DNA from: Marinobacter sp. ELB17
Lineage (GTDB): Bacteria; Pseudomonadota; Gammaproteobacteria; Pseudomonadales; Oleiphilaceae
Assembly (NCBI RefSeq): GCF_000169375.1
Contig: NZ_AAXY01000009.1
Location: 62,001 to 126,000, forward strand
Direction: 5' to 3'
Length of the DNA: 64,000 bases
The first letter of the stretch is position 1. The number at the start of each line of letters is the position of its first letter. Position numbers and translations under genes: made by a program. The notes below the pieces were generated by a model that worked only from the letters and a program-made list of their open reading frames with translations, had not been told where the DNA came from and ran no database searches. Shown piece by piece: positions 34,323 through 45,699 of the stretch.

Positions 34323-36629
34323 ATGCCAGAGTTTCAGACAACGGATGAAGGCTTTGAGCGGGTTGCGCTCAGGGACTATACGGAAAAAGCCTATCTTGAC
34401 TACTCCATGTACGTCATTCTTGATCGTGCTCTTCCCAATGTCGGGGACGGGCTGAAGCCGGTTCAGCGGCGCATTATTTACGCCATGTCGGAACTGGGCC
34501 TGAAATCGACGTCCAAATACAAAAAGTCTGCTCGCACCGTGGGCGACGTGCTGGGTAAATTCCACCCCCACGGCGACAGCGCCTGTTACGAAGCCATGGT
34601 GTTGATGGCGCAGCCATTTTCATACCGCTACCCGCTGGTGGATGGCCAGGGCAACTGGGGCTCGCCAGATGATCCAAAGTCGTTCGCTGCCATGCGCTAC
34701 ACCGAATCCCGCCTGGCGCGATTTGCCGATGTGCTGCTTAGCGAGCTGGGCCAGGGTACGGCTGATTGGGTGCCCAACTTTGATGGCACCATGGACGAAC
34801 CTTCGATACTGCCGGCGCGCTTGCCCCATGTGTTGCTCAACGGCACCACGGGCATTGCCGTGGGCATGGCGACCGACATACCGCCGCACAACGTGCGCGA
34901 AGTTACGGCTGCCTGTGTTCACCTGCTGAGCGCGCCCGATGCCACGGTAGAACAGCTGTGCGAATACATCCAGGGCCCGGATTATCCCACTCGAGCGGAA
35001 ATTATTACCCCGCGCAAAGACCTGCTGCAAATGTACGAAACCGGTCGCGGTTCGCTGCGCATGCGTGCGCGCTGGGTGAATGAAGGCGGCGACTTGGTGA
35101 TCACTGATTTGCCCCATCAGGTATCCGGTAACCGGGTGCTGGAGCAGATTGCCCAGCAGATGCAGGCCAAAAAGCTTCCAATGGTGGCAGATTTGCGCGA
35201 TGAGTCAGACCACGAAAACCCCACCAGGCTGGTGATTGTGCCCCGTTCAAACCGGGTAGACGCCGAAGGCCTGATGGCGCATCTGTTTGCCAGTACCGAT
35301 TTGGAAAAGCCTTATCGGGTGAATATTAATGTGATTGGTAACGATGGCCGCCCAGGGGTGAAAGGCTTGGTGCAGTTGCTGACTGAATGGCTGACCTTCC
35401 GCCGTGCCACGGTTATCCGGCGCCTGCAATACCGGCTGGATAAAGTGCTGGCCCGACTTCACCTGCTGGAAGGGCTGCTGATTGCTTATCTGAATCTGGA
35501 CGAAGTAATCGAAATTATCCGCTATGAGGACAAGCCTAAAGCCGAGTTGATGGTTCGGTTCTCGTTGTCGGCGGACCAAGCCGAGGCAATTCTTGAGCTG
35601 AAGCTGCGCCACCTGGCGAAGCTGGAAGAGATGAAAATTCGTGGCGAACAGGATGAATTGGCTATCGAGCGCGACCACTTGCAATCCATTCTGGGTTCTG
35701 AGAAAAAGCTGCGCCAGTTGATTAAAACTGAATTACAGCAAGATGCCGAAACTTACGGCGATGACCGCCGTTCACCGATCGTAGAACGTGGCGAATCGCG
35801 GGCGTTTAGTAATATTGACCTGGTGTCCAACGATCCGGTCACCGTTGTGCTGTCTGAAAAAGGCTGGGTGCGAGCGGCCAAAGGCCACGATATCGATCCG
35901 CTGGGTCTGAGTTACAAGGCCGGTGACAAGTTTTCTTTGCAGGCACACGGGCGCAATAACCAGCAGGTTATTTTTCTTGACTCGACCGGGCGCGCCTACG
36001 CCCTGATGGCTCACAGCCTGCCGTCAGCGAGAGGTCAGGGCGAACCGCTGAGCGGGCACATCAACCCGCCGCCGGGCGCTCAATTCTGCGGCTTGCTGAT
36101 GGGCGACAGCCAGCGCAAGGTGGTGCTGGTGACCGATGGAGGTTATGGCTTTGCAACCTCGCTGGGTGACATGCTGAGCAAGAATCGCAACGGTAAGACT
36201 CTGGTCAGTGTGCCTAAGGGTGCCCACCTTATGGCGCCGGTGATGGTGCCGGTGATGGCGCCTGAAAGCCGCGAAACCCTATACTTGGCCGCGGTGTCTA
36301 ACGAAGGCCGGATGTTGGTGTTTCCGCTCACAGAACTGCCGGAACTGGTCAAAGGCAAAGGCAACAAGTTGATCAGTATTCCTTCGGCGCGGGTGCAGTC
36401 CCGTGATGAGTTTGTGGTAGCGGTGGCGGTATTCGCCCACAGCGACCAGCTCGAAATCCACGCCGGAAAACGCAAAATGAGCCTTCAGTTCAGCGATCTT
36501 GAGCATTATCTGGGCGAGCGTGGCCGTCGAGGCCACAAGTTGCCACGGGGCCTGCAGCGAGTTGACGGTATTGTGGTGGTGGCGGCAACCGGTGCGGCCC
36601 ATCAACAGGAGCAAGCAGACAGTGAGTGA
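34323..36629 (+). CDS. parC: DNA topoisomerase IV subunit A
   Basis: Breaks and reseals DNA in the ParC2-ParE2 decatenase. The 768-residue protein has [12 protein letters not shown] near the start, the quinolone region [13 protein letters not shown] (Ser at the usual resistance site, so no classic resistance change), the active-site Tyr in A-A-M-R-Y-T-E-S-R, and C-terminal beta-propeller repeats. ATG 34323 is supported by family alignment. It is now far from parE because an accessory block lies between them. The 3' end overlaps serB by 8 bases. Confidence 0.96.
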   Translation: MPEFQTTDEGFERVALRDYTEKAYLDYSMYVILDRALPNVGDGLKPVQRRIIYAMSELGLKSTSKYKKSARTVGDVLGKFHPHGDSACYEAMVLMAQPFSYRYPLVDGQGNWGSPDDPKSFAAMRYTESRLARFADVLLSELGQGTADWVPNFDGTMDEPSILPARLPHVLLNGTTGIAVGMATDIPPHNVREVTAACVHLLSAPDATVEQLCEYIQGPDYPTRAEIITPRKDLLQMYETGRGSLRMRARWVNEGGDLVITDLPHQVSGNRVLEQIAQQMQAKKLPMVADLRDESDHENPTRLVIVPRSNRVDAEGLMAHLFASTDLEKPYRVNINVIGNDGRPGVKGLVQLLTEWLTFRRATVIRRLQYRLDKVLARLHLLEGLLIAYLNLDEVIEIIRYEDKPKAELMVRFSLSADQAEAILELKLRHLAKLEEMKIRGEQDELAIERDHLQSILGSEKKLRQLIKTELQQDAETYGDDRRSPIVERGESRAFSNIDLVSNDPVTVVLSEKGWVRAAKGHDIDPLGLSYKAGDKFSLQAHGRNNQQVIFLDSTGRAYALMAHSLPSARGQGEPLSGHINPPPGAQFCGLLMGDSQRKVVLVTDGGYGFATSLGDMLSKNRNGKTLVSVPKGAHLMAPVMVPVMAPESRETLYLAAVSNEGRMLVFPLTELPELVKGKGNKLISIPSARVQSRDEFVVAVAVFAHSDQLEIHAGKRKMSLQFSDLEHYLGERGRRGHKLPRGLQRVDGIVVVAATGAAHQQEQADSE

Positions 36630-37869
36630 ACTGGTTCTGATCAACGTTTCCGGGCGCGACAAGCCCGGCCTGACCTCCGAGATTACCGGTATCATGGGCC
36701 AGTACGAGGTGCGCATTCTGGATATCGGCCAGGCGGTGATTCACGATTACCTGACGTGGGGGATTCTGATCCAGATTCCTGATGCGTCGCACTCGTCACC
36801 GGTGATCCGTGATCTTTTATTTTGCTTGCACGCCCTGGATTTGCAGGTGCGGTTTGCGCCGATTACGCCCGAGGAATACCAACAGTGGGCTCAGGGCCGC
36901 AACCGCGCCTGCTACATTGTAACGTTGCTGGCGCGGGACATAACCGCCGAGCAGATTGCGCGGGTGTCGGCGATTACCGCGCGCCACCAGCTCAATATCG
37001 ACAACATCACGCGCCTATCGGCGCGGCCGTCACTGAACGTGGATGAAAACCGCACTGCCTGTGTAGAATTTTCCGTGCGTGGTACGCCAGACAATCTGGC
37101 GCAGTTGAGAGCCGACTTTCTGCATCTGGCCAGCGAGATGAACGTGGATATTGCGTTCCAGGAAGATTCTATTTTCCGCCGCAACCGCCGCCTTGTGGTA
37201 TTCGATATGGATTCCACCCTGATTGAAGCCGAGGTGATTGACGAGTTGGCGCTGGAGGCTGGTGTAGGGCCTCAGGTGGCGGCCATCACCGAGCGCGCCA
37301 TGCAAGGTGAACTGGATTTCAGCCAGAGCTTTGCCGAGCGTCTTGCGCTGTTGAAGGGGCTGGATGAGTCGGTTCTGGAGCGGGTTGCAGCGCGCTTGAA
37401 GATGACAGAAGGCGCCGAGCACCTTATTCGAAGCTTGAAGGCGTTGGGTTACCGGACTGCGATTCTGTCGGGAGGCTTTACCTACTTCGCCCGCAACCTT
37501 CAGCGCCAACTGGGCATTGATTATGTTTACGCCAACGAATTGGAGATTGTGGACGGTAAGGTAACCGGCCGGGTGTCTGGCGCCATTGTAGACGGTGCGC
37601 GCAAGGCCGAACTATTGCTGGAAATTGCGAAAAAAGAACGCATTTCCCACGAACAAGTGATCGCAGTGGGTGACGGCGCTAATGATTTGCCCATGCTCAG
37701 CGAAGCTGGATTGGGCGTGGCGTTTCGTGCCAAACCCGTGGTGAAGGAATCTGCCCGCCACGCCATTTCAACACTCGGACTAGACGCCATTCTGTACCTG
37801 ATTGGCTTTCGTGAAAGCGAAACCAATCAACAGGTGCAACCGCCACGGGACCATGACACAGGGCTATAA
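36622..37869 (+). CDS. serB: phosphoserine phosphatase, ACT-domain type
   Basis: Last step of serine synthesis, phosphoserine to serine. The 415-residue form has an extended N-terminus with ACT-like domains ([12 protein letters not shown]) of the Pseudomonas/mycobacterial type and a HAD phosphatase core: nucleophile D-M-D-S-T-L, L-S-G-G-F-T-Y and [12 protein letters not shown] 36622 overlaps parC and has AGGAG upstream. serA is elsewhere in the window. Confidence 0.95.
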   Translation: MSELVLINVSGRDKPGLTSEITGIMGQYEVRILDIGQAVIHDYLTWGILIQIPDASHSSPVIRDLLFCLHALDLQVRFAPITPEEYQQWAQGRNRACYIVTLLARDITAEQIARVSAITARHQLNIDNITRLSARPSLNVDENRTACVEFSVRGTPDNLAQLRADFLHLASEMNVDIAFQEDSIFRRNRRLVVFDMDSTLIEAEVIDELALEAGVGPQVAAITERAMQGELDFSQSFAERLALLKGLDESVLERVAARLKMTEGAEHLIRSLKALGYRTAILSGGFTYFARNLQRQLGIDYVYANELEIVDGKVTGRVSGAIVDGARKAELLLEIAKKERISHEQVIAVGDGANDLPMLSEAGLGVAFRAKPVVKESARHAISTLGLDAILYLIGFRESETNQQVQPPRDHDTGL

Positions 37870-37883
37870 CTAGTGCCTGGGGA

Positions 37884-39968
37884 TCAGTTGTCGCTGAAAT
37901 CGTAGGTCATTTCGGGCGTGGGCGGTTGTAAATAGTAGCCCTGAATGTAATTTACCCCGGCCTGCCACAGGGTTGCCAGTATGCCGGCGCTTTCTACCAA
38001 CGGCACAATCGACAGCTTGCCGGCGCTTTGCAGTGACTGCACCATTTCCTTGAGATGTTCGCGGGCGTTGTGATCATTCTGCAGCTCCTCGGTAAACGAG
38101 CCGTCTATTTTTACGTAGTCGGTGTCGATATGGTTGAGCGCATGAAACGGGTTCAAGGCGCAGCCAAACTGGGTGATGGACACCTTGCAATGCAGCTGGT
38201 GCAGAGTTTTTGCGAAGTCCTTTGCCTGTTTTGTGAAATTATTGGCGTCGCATTCGCGGAGCTGGAATATCAGCGTGTCACCAGGCAGGCGTGCAGCTTT
38301 CAGAGCCACACTGAGCCAGGGTGTGAAGGTTTTGTCGTGCAGGGTTTCGGCGGTCACGTTCAGAAATAGCCGGGTGTTCTGGCCCTTCACACGGCGCGCA
38401 GCCAGTTTTTTTATGGCTTGCAAAAAGACCCAACGGTCGACCTTCATAGCCGTGTCTGTGGGCCCTAGGGGTGGCAAGAAGTCGTAGGGCGAAACCTCTT
38501 CGCCTTTGTCGTCCAGCATGCGTACGTAAACTTCGTAGTGTTCTTCATTTTCCCCGCGCAGATTGATAACAGGCTGGAATAGCAGGCGAAACTGATCGTT
38601 GTCCAGCGCACGATGTATGCCGTCTATGGCGGTGCTATCGTTGAGTATTCGGTGTTCGGCGGCATTGTGTGCCCGCACGCCGTTGCCGTGGGTCTGCTCG
38701 TTCTGTTTTTTCAGTTCGGCTGAAGCGCGGTGCGCGCGGGCCATCAACTCTTCGGCTTTGGGCGCCTTTTCGGTGACGGCCGCAACGCCGATACTCACGG
38801 TGAGCTGCACCGAGTGGCCGTCGACATCGAACAGCGAACCCTCAATGGCTGTACAGATTTTCTGTGCCAGGCTGACCATGTCATTTTCGCTGTACGGCAG
38901 GTACAGCAGTGCGAACGAGTCGTCACCCAGGCGCGCCAAGGTCATGTCTGCACCTACCTGCTCGCGCAGCAGAGTGGCCAGATCGCGCAGCAGAAAATCG
39001 ACGCCTGTAATGCCAACGTCCCGCTTCAGCGGCGCGAAGTTATCCAATGAAATATAAGCCAGCGAGCCAGATTCGCTGCTGGCGCCGGCTTGGGTAATAG
39101 CTTCCGCTAGCGAGGCCATGAAGAATGGACGGTTATACAGGCCGGTAAGCAGGTCCTGATTACTGATTTGCCTCAGCTTTTCTTCCAGTTCTTCGCCGTT
39201 GTGTTCCGGCCGTAGCACAATCTGGGTACAGCGTTCGCCGTCAAAGGTAGCGGCTGATGCCTGCATATTGGCGGTCAGTTCGTGGCTGTCACTGCGCCGC
39301 GCGGTCACTTTTAGGCTAACCCGTTCGTTGCTTTGGTCGGCAAAGCCCTTGATCAGTTGGCGGTAGTCGTCTTGGCTCTGGCTGCCGAGGGTGTCCAGTA
39401 CCGGGATACACATCAGCTGGTCGATGTCGTCGTAACCCAGAAACTCCAGATAGGATTCGTTGGCGTAAACGTGCATGCCTTCAATGACATAGGCAATGGC
39501 GTCTTTTGAGCTTTCCAACAGGCGTTGGCAGCGTTGTTCGGCTTCGCGCAGGTGAGATTCCAAAAGCCGTCGGCGGCGGCGCTCGTCAAGGTCCATCAGT
39601 TCGCGATTCACGACCAGCACCAGCAGCGCCTGTTCAGTGTAGGGTACTGTATCTTGTCCGCCGGCTTTAAGAACGGCCGTGGCGCGGGCCGCGTCGTAGT
39701 CATCGGTCAGCAATATGAAGGGAATGTCTTTGCCAAGCCGCCGCAACATGGCTAAGGCTGCGTCTACCGGGCATTCCTGTTCAGTGTCACGCGCCAGCAT
39801 TATGTCCCAGTTGCCATTTTTGAGGGCCTCTTCGAGGTCTTCCTCGGAGGTAATGCGATGGGCCCGGGTAGCGCGACCGGAGTTGCGTAACAGGCTGATC
39901 AGGTTTTCCGCATCATTCAGTGACGGATCCAGAATAAGCATATGAACGGTGGAGGCTTTCTTCTGCAT
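37884..39968 (-). CDS. fimX: FimX-like degenerate GGDEF/EAL c-di-GMP receptor
   Basis: A 694-residue four-domain protein: degenerate receiver (start H-M-L-I-L-D-P-S), PAS (~residues 160-270), GGDEF and EAL. Catalytic motifs are lost: GGDEF reads L-G-D-D-S and EAL reads E-V-Y. It should therefore bind c-di-GMP through the EAL domain rather than make or degrade it, as FimX does to control type IV pilus assembly and twitching. Position beside serB and a PilZ gene equals the Pseudomonas aeruginosa order. ATG 39968 is selected by family N-terminus; the frame runs upstream to 40016. It converges with serB, 14 bases apart. Confidence 0.9.
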   Translation of the reverse strand: MQKKASTVHMLILDPSLNDAENLISLLRNSGRATRAHRITSEEDLEEALKNGNWDIMLARDTEQECPVDAALAMLRRLGKDIPFILLTDDYDAARATAVLKAGGQDTVPYTEQALLVLVVNRELMDLDERRRRRLLESHLREAEQRCQRLLESSKDAIAYVIEGMHVYANESYLEFLGYDDIDQLMCIPVLDTLGSQSQDDYRQLIKGFADQSNERVSLKVTARRSDSHELTANMQASAATFDGERCTQIVLRPEHNGEELEEKLRQISNQDLLTGLYNRPFFMASLAEAITQAGASSESGSLAYISLDNFAPLKRDVGITGVDFLLRDLATLLREQVGADMTLARLGDDSFALLYLPYSENDMVSLAQKICTAIEGSLFDVDGHSVQLTVSIGVAAVTEKAPKAEELMARAHRASAELKKQNEQTHGNGVRAHNAAEHRILNDSTAIDGIHRALDNDQFRLLFQPVINLRGENEEHYEVYVRMLDDKGEEVSPYDFLPPLGPTDTAMKVDRWVFLQAIKKLAARRVKGQNTRLFLNVTAETLHDKTFTPWLSVALKAARLPGDTLIFQLRECDANNFTKQAKDFAKTLHQLHCKVSITQFGCALNPFHALNHIDTDYVKIDGSFTEELQNDHNAREHLKEMVQSLQSAGKLSIVPLVESAGILATLWQAGVNYIQGYYLQPPTPEMTYDFSDN

Positions 39969-40145
39969 GACTCGACAATCTCGTGCTGCACACTGACGGA
40001 GCCGGGCCGCTGACAAAGCCCGGCTCTTGGATGAGTGTGAATGATGAAGAGGTTGCCGGGTAATAACAAGTCCGGCACGGGCGTGGCGCTGAATTGAGAC
40101 AGACGGAGCTCTGATTACGCAATCAGGTCCAAGCGTTTGCGCGTA

Positions 40146-41936
40146 TTACAGCGAGGGCCAGAGCGAATCAAATTCATCTTCGCTGGTAGCAGAACCGGGT
40201 CTATTGGTGCTGGTTTTAGCGTCAGGCCTACTCTGAAGTTTTATTTCAAATTGGTTGATGCTGCCGGTCGCTGTCATTTTTTTCAGCAGCTGGCCTTGTT
40301 CTTCCTGGTCATCAATCAGCAGGGTAATACGGTTTCCAGATTGAAAGGGCAGCCGCGGCACGATCAGCGTGGCAGGCTGGTTGATGACGCTGATTTCCGG
40401 CAGCATCAGCCCGCGTAAGTACTCGCTACTGTTACCCAGTTTCTGAATCAGGCGCACAGCGCAAGGTGTCGCCTTGGGTGCCTGTAGTTCAATACCAATC
40501 TGCGTGCCCTCGTTTTTAATCTGGCGAATCCAGCGAACCACGGCAACACTCCAGGGTTGTGAACTCTGCTCGCGTACGCCGAGAATTTCGCCTGTCTGCA
40601 GGCTGCTGGGTATTTGGCTGTCCCAGGCAATGCAAAAGCCGCCAGGGCTGGTATTGACCATCTTTGCGCGACAGGCGCAGGGCGCGTTTTTGAGTGCCGC
40701 ACTGGCACGGGTCCTGGCGCTGGTGAAGTTGATAGGAGCATTGCCGGCCAACATGCCCTTGTCTCTGCTACCGGCATCGTGCGCGCCGGCCCAAGCGTCG
40801 TTTCTTCGAGTGGAGCTGCGGATAAACATGTTGTCTTCGGTGTCTTCCGCCTCGGGCTGTCGAGTGAAGTCGTTCAGGGTTTTGCGTCCCGCCATAAAAT
40901 AGTGCACCGCGGTTAGCCCGACACACAGTTCGAGGCTGCCATGGTTGGTTACGCGGTTGAAATTGCGTTTGGCAAGCGTGCCCAGCGCCTGGGTGAGGTG
41001 CGCCAGCAGGGCATCATTGGTATGTGGAGGCAGCGTCAGTTCGCTCGCTTCTTTGTTATCAGCTGTTTGAGTGGCCTGGCTAATTTGGGCCGATAGGCGG
41101 CGGCTGTCGAAACTGAAAAAGTCGCCTTCTTCGGCGCTGCCCAGCAGGCCGCGGTATACCGGCGACTTGTCTGCGCGCATATTTACCACAAACAAGCTGT
41201 CACCTTGGGCGCCGGGCACGAAATCTGTCAGATCGGTCCAGGGTTCCAACATCGTAAAAAGCTGGCTCAGCTCCGTTTGGCGCAACTGGCTAGGGCGGGC
41301 GCAACCCAACAATAAAATGCGTTTGTAGGCATCGTCAATGCTGCTTGAATTGCGCTGGCTAAGAGTGGCATCGTCGACCTCAATAGCGGTTAGCTGGTGC
41401 GCGAGCGCAAATTTGTAAAGCTTATGGCAATCCAGCCAGCTGTTTGGGGGGGTAGGGCAGTAAAGCTGATACGCCCGCAGTATGGTGCCGGACAGCTCGG
41501 CAATGCTGCGGTGCATGGCGATGACCAGAACTTTGCGGTTTTTATCCGGATTGCCGGCATTCAGCAGTTCCATCACGCAGAGTTTGTAACCTCCGGACAT
41601 GTGTAATTGCAGCGCCTGCGCCAGATTGGCGATTTTGCGCTGCTTTTCCGGCAGTGATACCGCGGTGCCGATGAAGTGGCGGGACAGTTCTGCGCACACA
41701 AAGTGAATTTTTTCGCGAATAAGTTCGAGCAGTTGCAAACGCTGCTGTGGCGGCAAAAAAAGCTGATTCAGTTCAATAATGGCGTGATAGAGTTGACGCG
41801 ACACTTCGCCAATGTTGGCTATAGGCAGCAACCCCACCCATTGTTTGAAGGCTTTGGGTGCGGTGTCGCAGAACGAAAGGCTCGCGGTTTTTTGCTCCGG
41901 TACCCGGATATCTGGTTTCAGAGAGGTGCCTTCCAT
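40146..41936 (-). CDS. large PilZ-domain protein (PA4958-like)
   Basis: A 596-residue protein, mostly an alpha-helical N-terminal region (~450 residues) without a recognised family, then a C-terminal PilZ-type c-di-GMP domain containing N-T-S-P-G-G (the D/N-x-S-x-x-G half of the motif). The RxxxR half is not clear. It lies upstream of fimX on the same strand (177-base gap), matching the Pseudomonas neighbourhood. Likely linked to pilus or surface behaviour (inference). Confidence 0.75.
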   Translation of the reverse strand: MEGTSLKPDIRVPEQKTASLSFCDTAPKAFKQWVGLLPIANIGEVSRQLYHAIIELNQLFLPPQQRLQLLELIREKIHFVCAELSRHFIGTAVSLPEKQRKIANLAQALQLHMSGGYKLCVMELLNAGNPDKNRKVLVIAMHRSIAELSGTILRAYQLYCPTPPNSWLDCHKLYKFALAHQLTAIEVDDATLSQRNSSSIDDAYKRILLLGCARPSQLRQTELSQLFTMLEPWTDLTDFVPGAQGDSLFVVNMRADKSPVYRGLLGSAEEGDFFSFDSRRLSAQISQATQTADNKEASELTLPPHTNDALLAHLTQALGTLAKRNFNRVTNHGSLELCVGLTAVHYFMAGRKTLNDFTRQPEAEDTEDNMFIRSSTRRNDAWAGAHDAGSRDKGMLAGNAPINFTSARTRASAALKNAPCACRAKMVNTSPGGFCIAWDSQIPSSLQTGEILGVREQSSQPWSVAVVRWIRQIKNEGTQIGIELQAPKATPCAVRLIQKLGNSSEYLRGLMLPEISVINQPATLIVPRLPFQSGNRITLLIDDQEEQGQLLKKMTATGSINQFEIKLQSRPDAKTSTNRPGSATSEDEFDSLWPSL

Positions 41937-42059
41937 AGTGAGCGCCAGTGCGGAGGGGAAAAAGTGTGTAGATTCACTACGTAATGTAAGCTAGCAAAGC
42001 AAATACGGAAAGCGAAAATCACCGAGTTGACAATTTTTTACAAAACAAGCGGTTTTGCC

Positions 42060-43112
42060 TTACTCCAGATCAAGAGGCGTTTTGCTGCCAGCACCGGGTA
42101 ACTCGCGCACCAAACGCGGCACCAGAAAACCTGGCAGGCGCTCAAGCAACTCTCGTGTCAGAGCTTTGGCCTCGCTGTCCGGGACTGCAAAATGGTGAGC
42201 CCCCGCTACAGGGTCAAACGCATGTAAGTAGTAAGGTAGCACACCGGCATCGAATAACTGCTCGCTAAGTTGTTCCAGTACATCGACGCTGTCATTCACA
42301 CCACGAAGGATAACACTCTGATTCAGCAGGGTCACGCCGGCCTCGGTTAACCTTTGCAGGGCCTGAACAGTAGCTTGGTCAATTTCCGCGGGATGGTTGA
42401 TGTGCAGCACCACAACCACCCGCAAACGGGTAGCGCGAATCCATTGCAGAAGCGCATCGCAAACCCGCTGTGGAATTACAACCGGCAGCCGGGTGTGAAT
42501 CCTCAGTCGGCGTAGGTGAGGGATTTGCTCCAGGGCCTTGGCCCATTGCGCCAGTAATTTGTCGTTGGCGGCCAGAGGGTCGCCACCGCTGAAAATCACT
42601 TCGTTAATTTCCGGACTGTTTGCCAGTGTGTCCAGCACGGTTTGGCGGTCCTGCGGTTTTAGCCGTTGCTCGTCATAGGGGAAGTGGCGACGAAAACAGT
42701 AGCGGCAATTAATGGCGCACTGCCCCGTCACCATGAGCAGGGCACGGCTTTTGTATTTGCGGATCAGCCCTGTTGTTGCCATGGCGTCGGCTTCGGCCAG
42801 TGGGTCGGCGACAAATCCGGCCAGGGTGCGGGTTTCGTCGACCAATGGCAGTACCTGACGCAGCAAGGGGTCGTTGGGGTTGCCATATTCCATGCGCGCC
42901 AAAAAAGGCTCGGGCACCCGTATCGAAAACAGCAGGTGCCCGGCATCGGCACCGGCCATCCATTGTTCAGGGCAGAGCCCCAGGCGTTCCAGCAGCTCTA
43001 CCGGACGGTCGATGGAGTTGGCTAAAATCTGTTGCCAGCTGGCGGACTCTGAACTTTCCCCACACTCCGGGTAAGCGCGGGCTTCTATACGTACGGGGGT
43101 TCGCTGTATCAT
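42060..43112 (-). CDS. epmB: EF-P beta-lysylation enzyme EpmB (lysine 2,3-aminomutase type)
   Basis: Radical-SAM enzyme that turns (S)-alpha-lysine into (R)-beta-lysine for EF-P modification. The 350-residue product has the radical-[11 protein letters not shown] cluster motif, R-R-H-F-P after it, and F-S-G-G-D-P-L-A. It is divergent from efp-epmA with a 45-base gap between start codons, so all three genes of the pathway share one control region. Confidence 0.95.
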   Translation of the reverse strand: MIQRTPVRIEARAYPECGESSESASWQQILANSIDRPVELLERLGLCPEQWMAGADAGHLLFSIRVPEPFLARMEYGNPNDPLLRQVLPLVDETRTLAGFVADPLAEADAMATTGLIRKYKSRALLMVTGQCAINCRYCFRRHFPYDEQRLKPQDRQTVLDTLANSPEINEVIFSGGDPLAANDKLLAQWAKALEQIPHLRRLRIHTRLPVVIPQRVCDALLQWIRATRLRVVVVLHINHPAEIDQATVQALQRLTEAGVTLLNQSVILRGVNDSVDVLEQLSEQLFDAGVLPYYLHAFDPVAGAHHFAVPDSEAKALTRELLERLPGFLVPRLVRELPGAGSKTPLDLE

Positions 43113-43157
43113 AGCGGCCTTAAAATTCTGAATAGCCTATTGGCAGGTGGACATTTC

Positions 43158-43730
43158 ATGGCTTCATATTCTACCAACGAATTTCGCGGCGGTCTTAAGG
43201 TTTTGTTTGAAGGCGACCCCTGCATCATTCTGGAAAACGAATTTGTAAAACCCGGTAAAGGCCAGGGCTTCAGCCGGGTGCGCCTGCGTAACCTGATGAC
43301 CAACCGGGTGTGGGACCGTACCTTCAAGTCTAACGAAAGCCTGGAAGGTGCCGACGTGATGGATCAGGATATGGAATACCTTTACACCGATGGCCAATTC
43401 TGGCACTTCATGCTCACCGATGGTTCGTTTGAGCAGTACGCGGCAGATGGAAAAGCCGTGGGCGATACCCTTAAATGGCTAAAAGAACAGGACGTTTACA
43501 CGGTTACCTTGTTTAACGGTGCGCCGCTGACGATTACGCCGCCGAATTTTGTCGAGCTGGAAGTGGTCGAAACCGATCCGGGCATGAAAGGCGATACCGC
43601 CCAGGGCGGCTCCAAACCGGCCACTCTGTCCACTGGCGCCGTGGTTAGCGTGCCGCTGTTTATCACCATTGGTGAAGTGTTAAAAGTAGACACTCGCACC
43701 GGTGAATATATGAACCGGGTTAAAAGCTAG
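43158..43730 (+). CDS. efp: translation elongation factor P
   Basis: Relieves ribosome stalling at polyproline. The 190-residue three-domain protein has the modified lysine in V-K-P-G-K-G-Q, where E. coli carries beta-lysyl-lysine. ATG 43158 is preferred over an in-frame start at 43140, with AGGTGG upstream. epmA starts 7 bases after the stop and epmB is divergent, so EF-P here should be beta-lysylated. Confidence 0.96.
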   Translation: MASYSTNEFRGGLKVLFEGDPCIILENEFVKPGKGQGFSRVRLRNLMTNRVWDRTFKSNESLEGADVMDQDMEYLYTDGQFWHFMLTDGSFEQYAADGKAVGDTLKWLKEQDVYTVTLFNGAPLTITPPNFVELEVVETDPGMKGDTAQGGSKPATLSTGAVVSVPLFITIGEVLKVDTRTGEYMNRVKS

Positions 43731-43737
43731 GGCGTTG

Positions 43738-44706
43738 ATGAGCAACGCTGATAGCTGGCAGCCCAGCGCTGCCAGCCGAGCCCTGAAGAGCCGCGCACAA
43801 CAACTGTCGTTTGTGCGCGGCTTTTTTGCGCAGCGCCAAGTGCTGGAGGTTGAAACCCCGGTGCTTGGCCGCTGCGGCGTCACCGATCCCAATCTGAGCA
43901 GTATTGCTGCCCGGGTGAGCGCAGCGGGCCGTCAAGGTGGGTGGTTGCAGACTTCCCCGGAATATCACATGAAGCGCTTGCTGGCGGCCGGCTGTGGCGA
44001 TATCTACCAGGTTACAAAAGTGTTTCGCGACGGTGAACGCGGGCGCCGGCACAACCCCGAATTTTCCATGCTGGAATGGTACCGCTGCGGCTTTGATGAC
44101 CAGACCCTAATGAACGAAGTAGCGGACTTGGTCTGTTCCTGGCTTGACTGCTTGCGACCGCACACCCTGAGTTATCGCGAAGCGCTTCGCCGCTGGGCGC
44201 ATATTGATCCGTTCACCTGCACCGATGCGCAGCTGCACGCTCGCTGCGGGCAATGGATGGAGCCGCAGCAGCTTGTGGGAATGAGTCGCGATGACTGCCT
44301 GGACTTGCTGATGAGTTTTGCCGTGGAGCCCCGGTTAGGGCTGGATTGCCCGGTGTTTATCCACCAGTATCCGGCGTCACAGGCCTCGCTGGCGCGCACC
44401 AGCCAAGTTGGCGGTTTCGCGGTAGCTCATCGCTTTGAGCTGTATATCAATGGACTGGAGTTGTGTAACGGCTACTGGGAACTGACGGACGCGGATGAGC
44501 AGCGCCGGCGTTTTGCAGCGGATAACCGGCTGCGTCAGGCACGCGGCCAGGCAGCCATGGAGCAAGACGACGCTTTTTTGGCCGCGATGGACAGCGGTTT
44601 GCCCGATTGCGCCGGCGTTGCCCTGGGGCTGGACCGGTTGTTGATGCTGAAACTGGGTGCCAGCTCGATTGATGAGGTGCTGGCCTTCCCCTTCGCCAGG
44701 GCCTGA
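43738..44706 (+). CDS. epmA: EF-P lysine ligase EpmA (PoxA/GenX)
   Basis: A truncated class II lysyl-tRNA synthetase paralogue that attaches (R)-beta-lysine to EF-P. Length 322 shows the tRNA-binding domain is absent, as expected. Class II motifs: F-R-D-G-E-R (motif 2 region), Y-I-N-G-L-E-L-C-N-G-Y and the C-terminal G-V-A-L-G-L-D-R-L-L-M. ATG 43738 rather than TTG 43735 is chosen. Confidence 0.95.
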   Translation: MSNADSWQPSAASRALKSRAQQLSFVRGFFAQRQVLEVETPVLGRCGVTDPNLSSIAARVSAAGRQGGWLQTSPEYHMKRLLAAGCGDIYQVTKVFRDGERGRRHNPEFSMLEWYRCGFDDQTLMNEVADLVCSWLDCLRPHTLSYREALRRWAHIDPFTCTDAQLHARCGQWMEPQQLVGMSRDDCLDLLMSFAVEPRLGLDCPVFIHQYPASQASLARTSQVGGFAVAHRFELYINGLELCNGYWELTDADEQRRRFAADNRLRQARGQAAMEQDDAFLAAMDSGLPDCAGVALGLDRLLMLKLGASSIDEVLAFPFARA

Positions 44707-44738
44707 GCGCGATCGTCTCCAAATACAAGCTTCAAACT

Positions 44739-45608
44739 TCAGGCTTCGACCTCGCCGAAAATTTCGCCTAACTTCACTTTTTTTCCGGGTTTTTGGGCGT
44801 TACTCCACTGAGTTCGGCCTTTTGGCATCACCATCACGACCGTAGAGCCCAGGCGGAAGCGACCCATTTCCTCACCCCGTGCAAACTTGAGGGCCTGCTC
44901 GCCGCTGTAGCTTTGCTGGCTGACACCGCCATCGCCTGGCGCCGCTCCGGGTTTCACGACGCCGGCCCAGGGTGTTTCCACGCTGCCGACAATCATTGCG
45001 CCTACCAATACCAGCGCCATTGGGCCGGTCGCGGTATCAAACATGCATACGACGCGTTCATTGCGGGCAAACAGGTTGGGTATGATGGCTGCGGTAGCCG
45101 GATTTACAGAGAACAATCGGCCGGGCACGTGCACCATTTCCCGCAGCTGTCCGGCCATCGGCATGTGAATCCGATGATAGTCACCGGGGGCCAGGTAAAT
45201 GGTGGCGAATTCACCTTCGGCAAAGATATCGGCCCGTTGCTGATCACCGCCTAACAGTTCCAGCAAGCTGAACGATTGGCCTTTGGCCTGAAAGATGCGG
45301 CCCCCGTTTATATTGCCCAACTGGCTGACGCAACCGTCTACCGGGCTAACCAGCGTGCTTTCGTTACCCTCAATGGGTCGCAAACCAGGCTTGAGTGCCC
45401 GGGTAAAAAAATCATTGAAGCTGTCGTATGCATCGGGGTCGCTGTTTTCAGCTTCGCTCATGTTTACGCCATAGCGGTTAATAAACCAGCGTATGAAGCG
45501 GTGGCGTAAGGCTGGCGTACCGGTGCTGTTAGCCATGCGCCCAGCTAGACGGGAGAGTGAGAGCTGGGGCGCAATATACTGGCTCAGAACAAACAGCTTT
45601 TCCATCAT
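44739..45608 (-). CDS. psd: phosphatidylserine decarboxylase proenzyme
   Basis: Makes phosphatidylethanolamine at the inner membrane. The 289-residue proenzyme carries the autocleavage site L-G-S-T near the C-terminus, which gives the pyruvoyl group, and H-R-I-H-M-P and F-N-D-F-F-T-R-A-L family motifs. Tandem ATG codons open the frame. It is followed by no gene on its strand until the convergent epmA. Confidence 0.95.
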   Translation of the reverse strand: MMEKLFVLSQYIAPQLSLSRLAGRMANSTGTPALRHRFIRWFINRYGVNMSEAENSDPDAYDSFNDFFTRALKPGLRPIEGNESTLVSPVDGCVSQLGNINGGRIFQAKGQSFSLLELLGGDQQRADIFAEGEFATIYLAPGDYHRIHMPMAGQLREMVHVPGRLFSVNPATAAIIPNLFARNERVVCMFDTATGPMALVLVGAMIVGSVETPWAGVVKPGAAPGDGGVSQQSYSGEQALKFARGEEMGRFRLGSTVVMVMPKGRTQWSNAQKPGKKVKLGEIFGEVEA

Positions 45609-45699
45609 CAGAAAAATCCTTTGGCTACGATGGCGCGAAGTTTAGCAAACGGCCTATTTCATCAAAAGGTTTATACCCCAACGCACAAGATTTCCGGCG

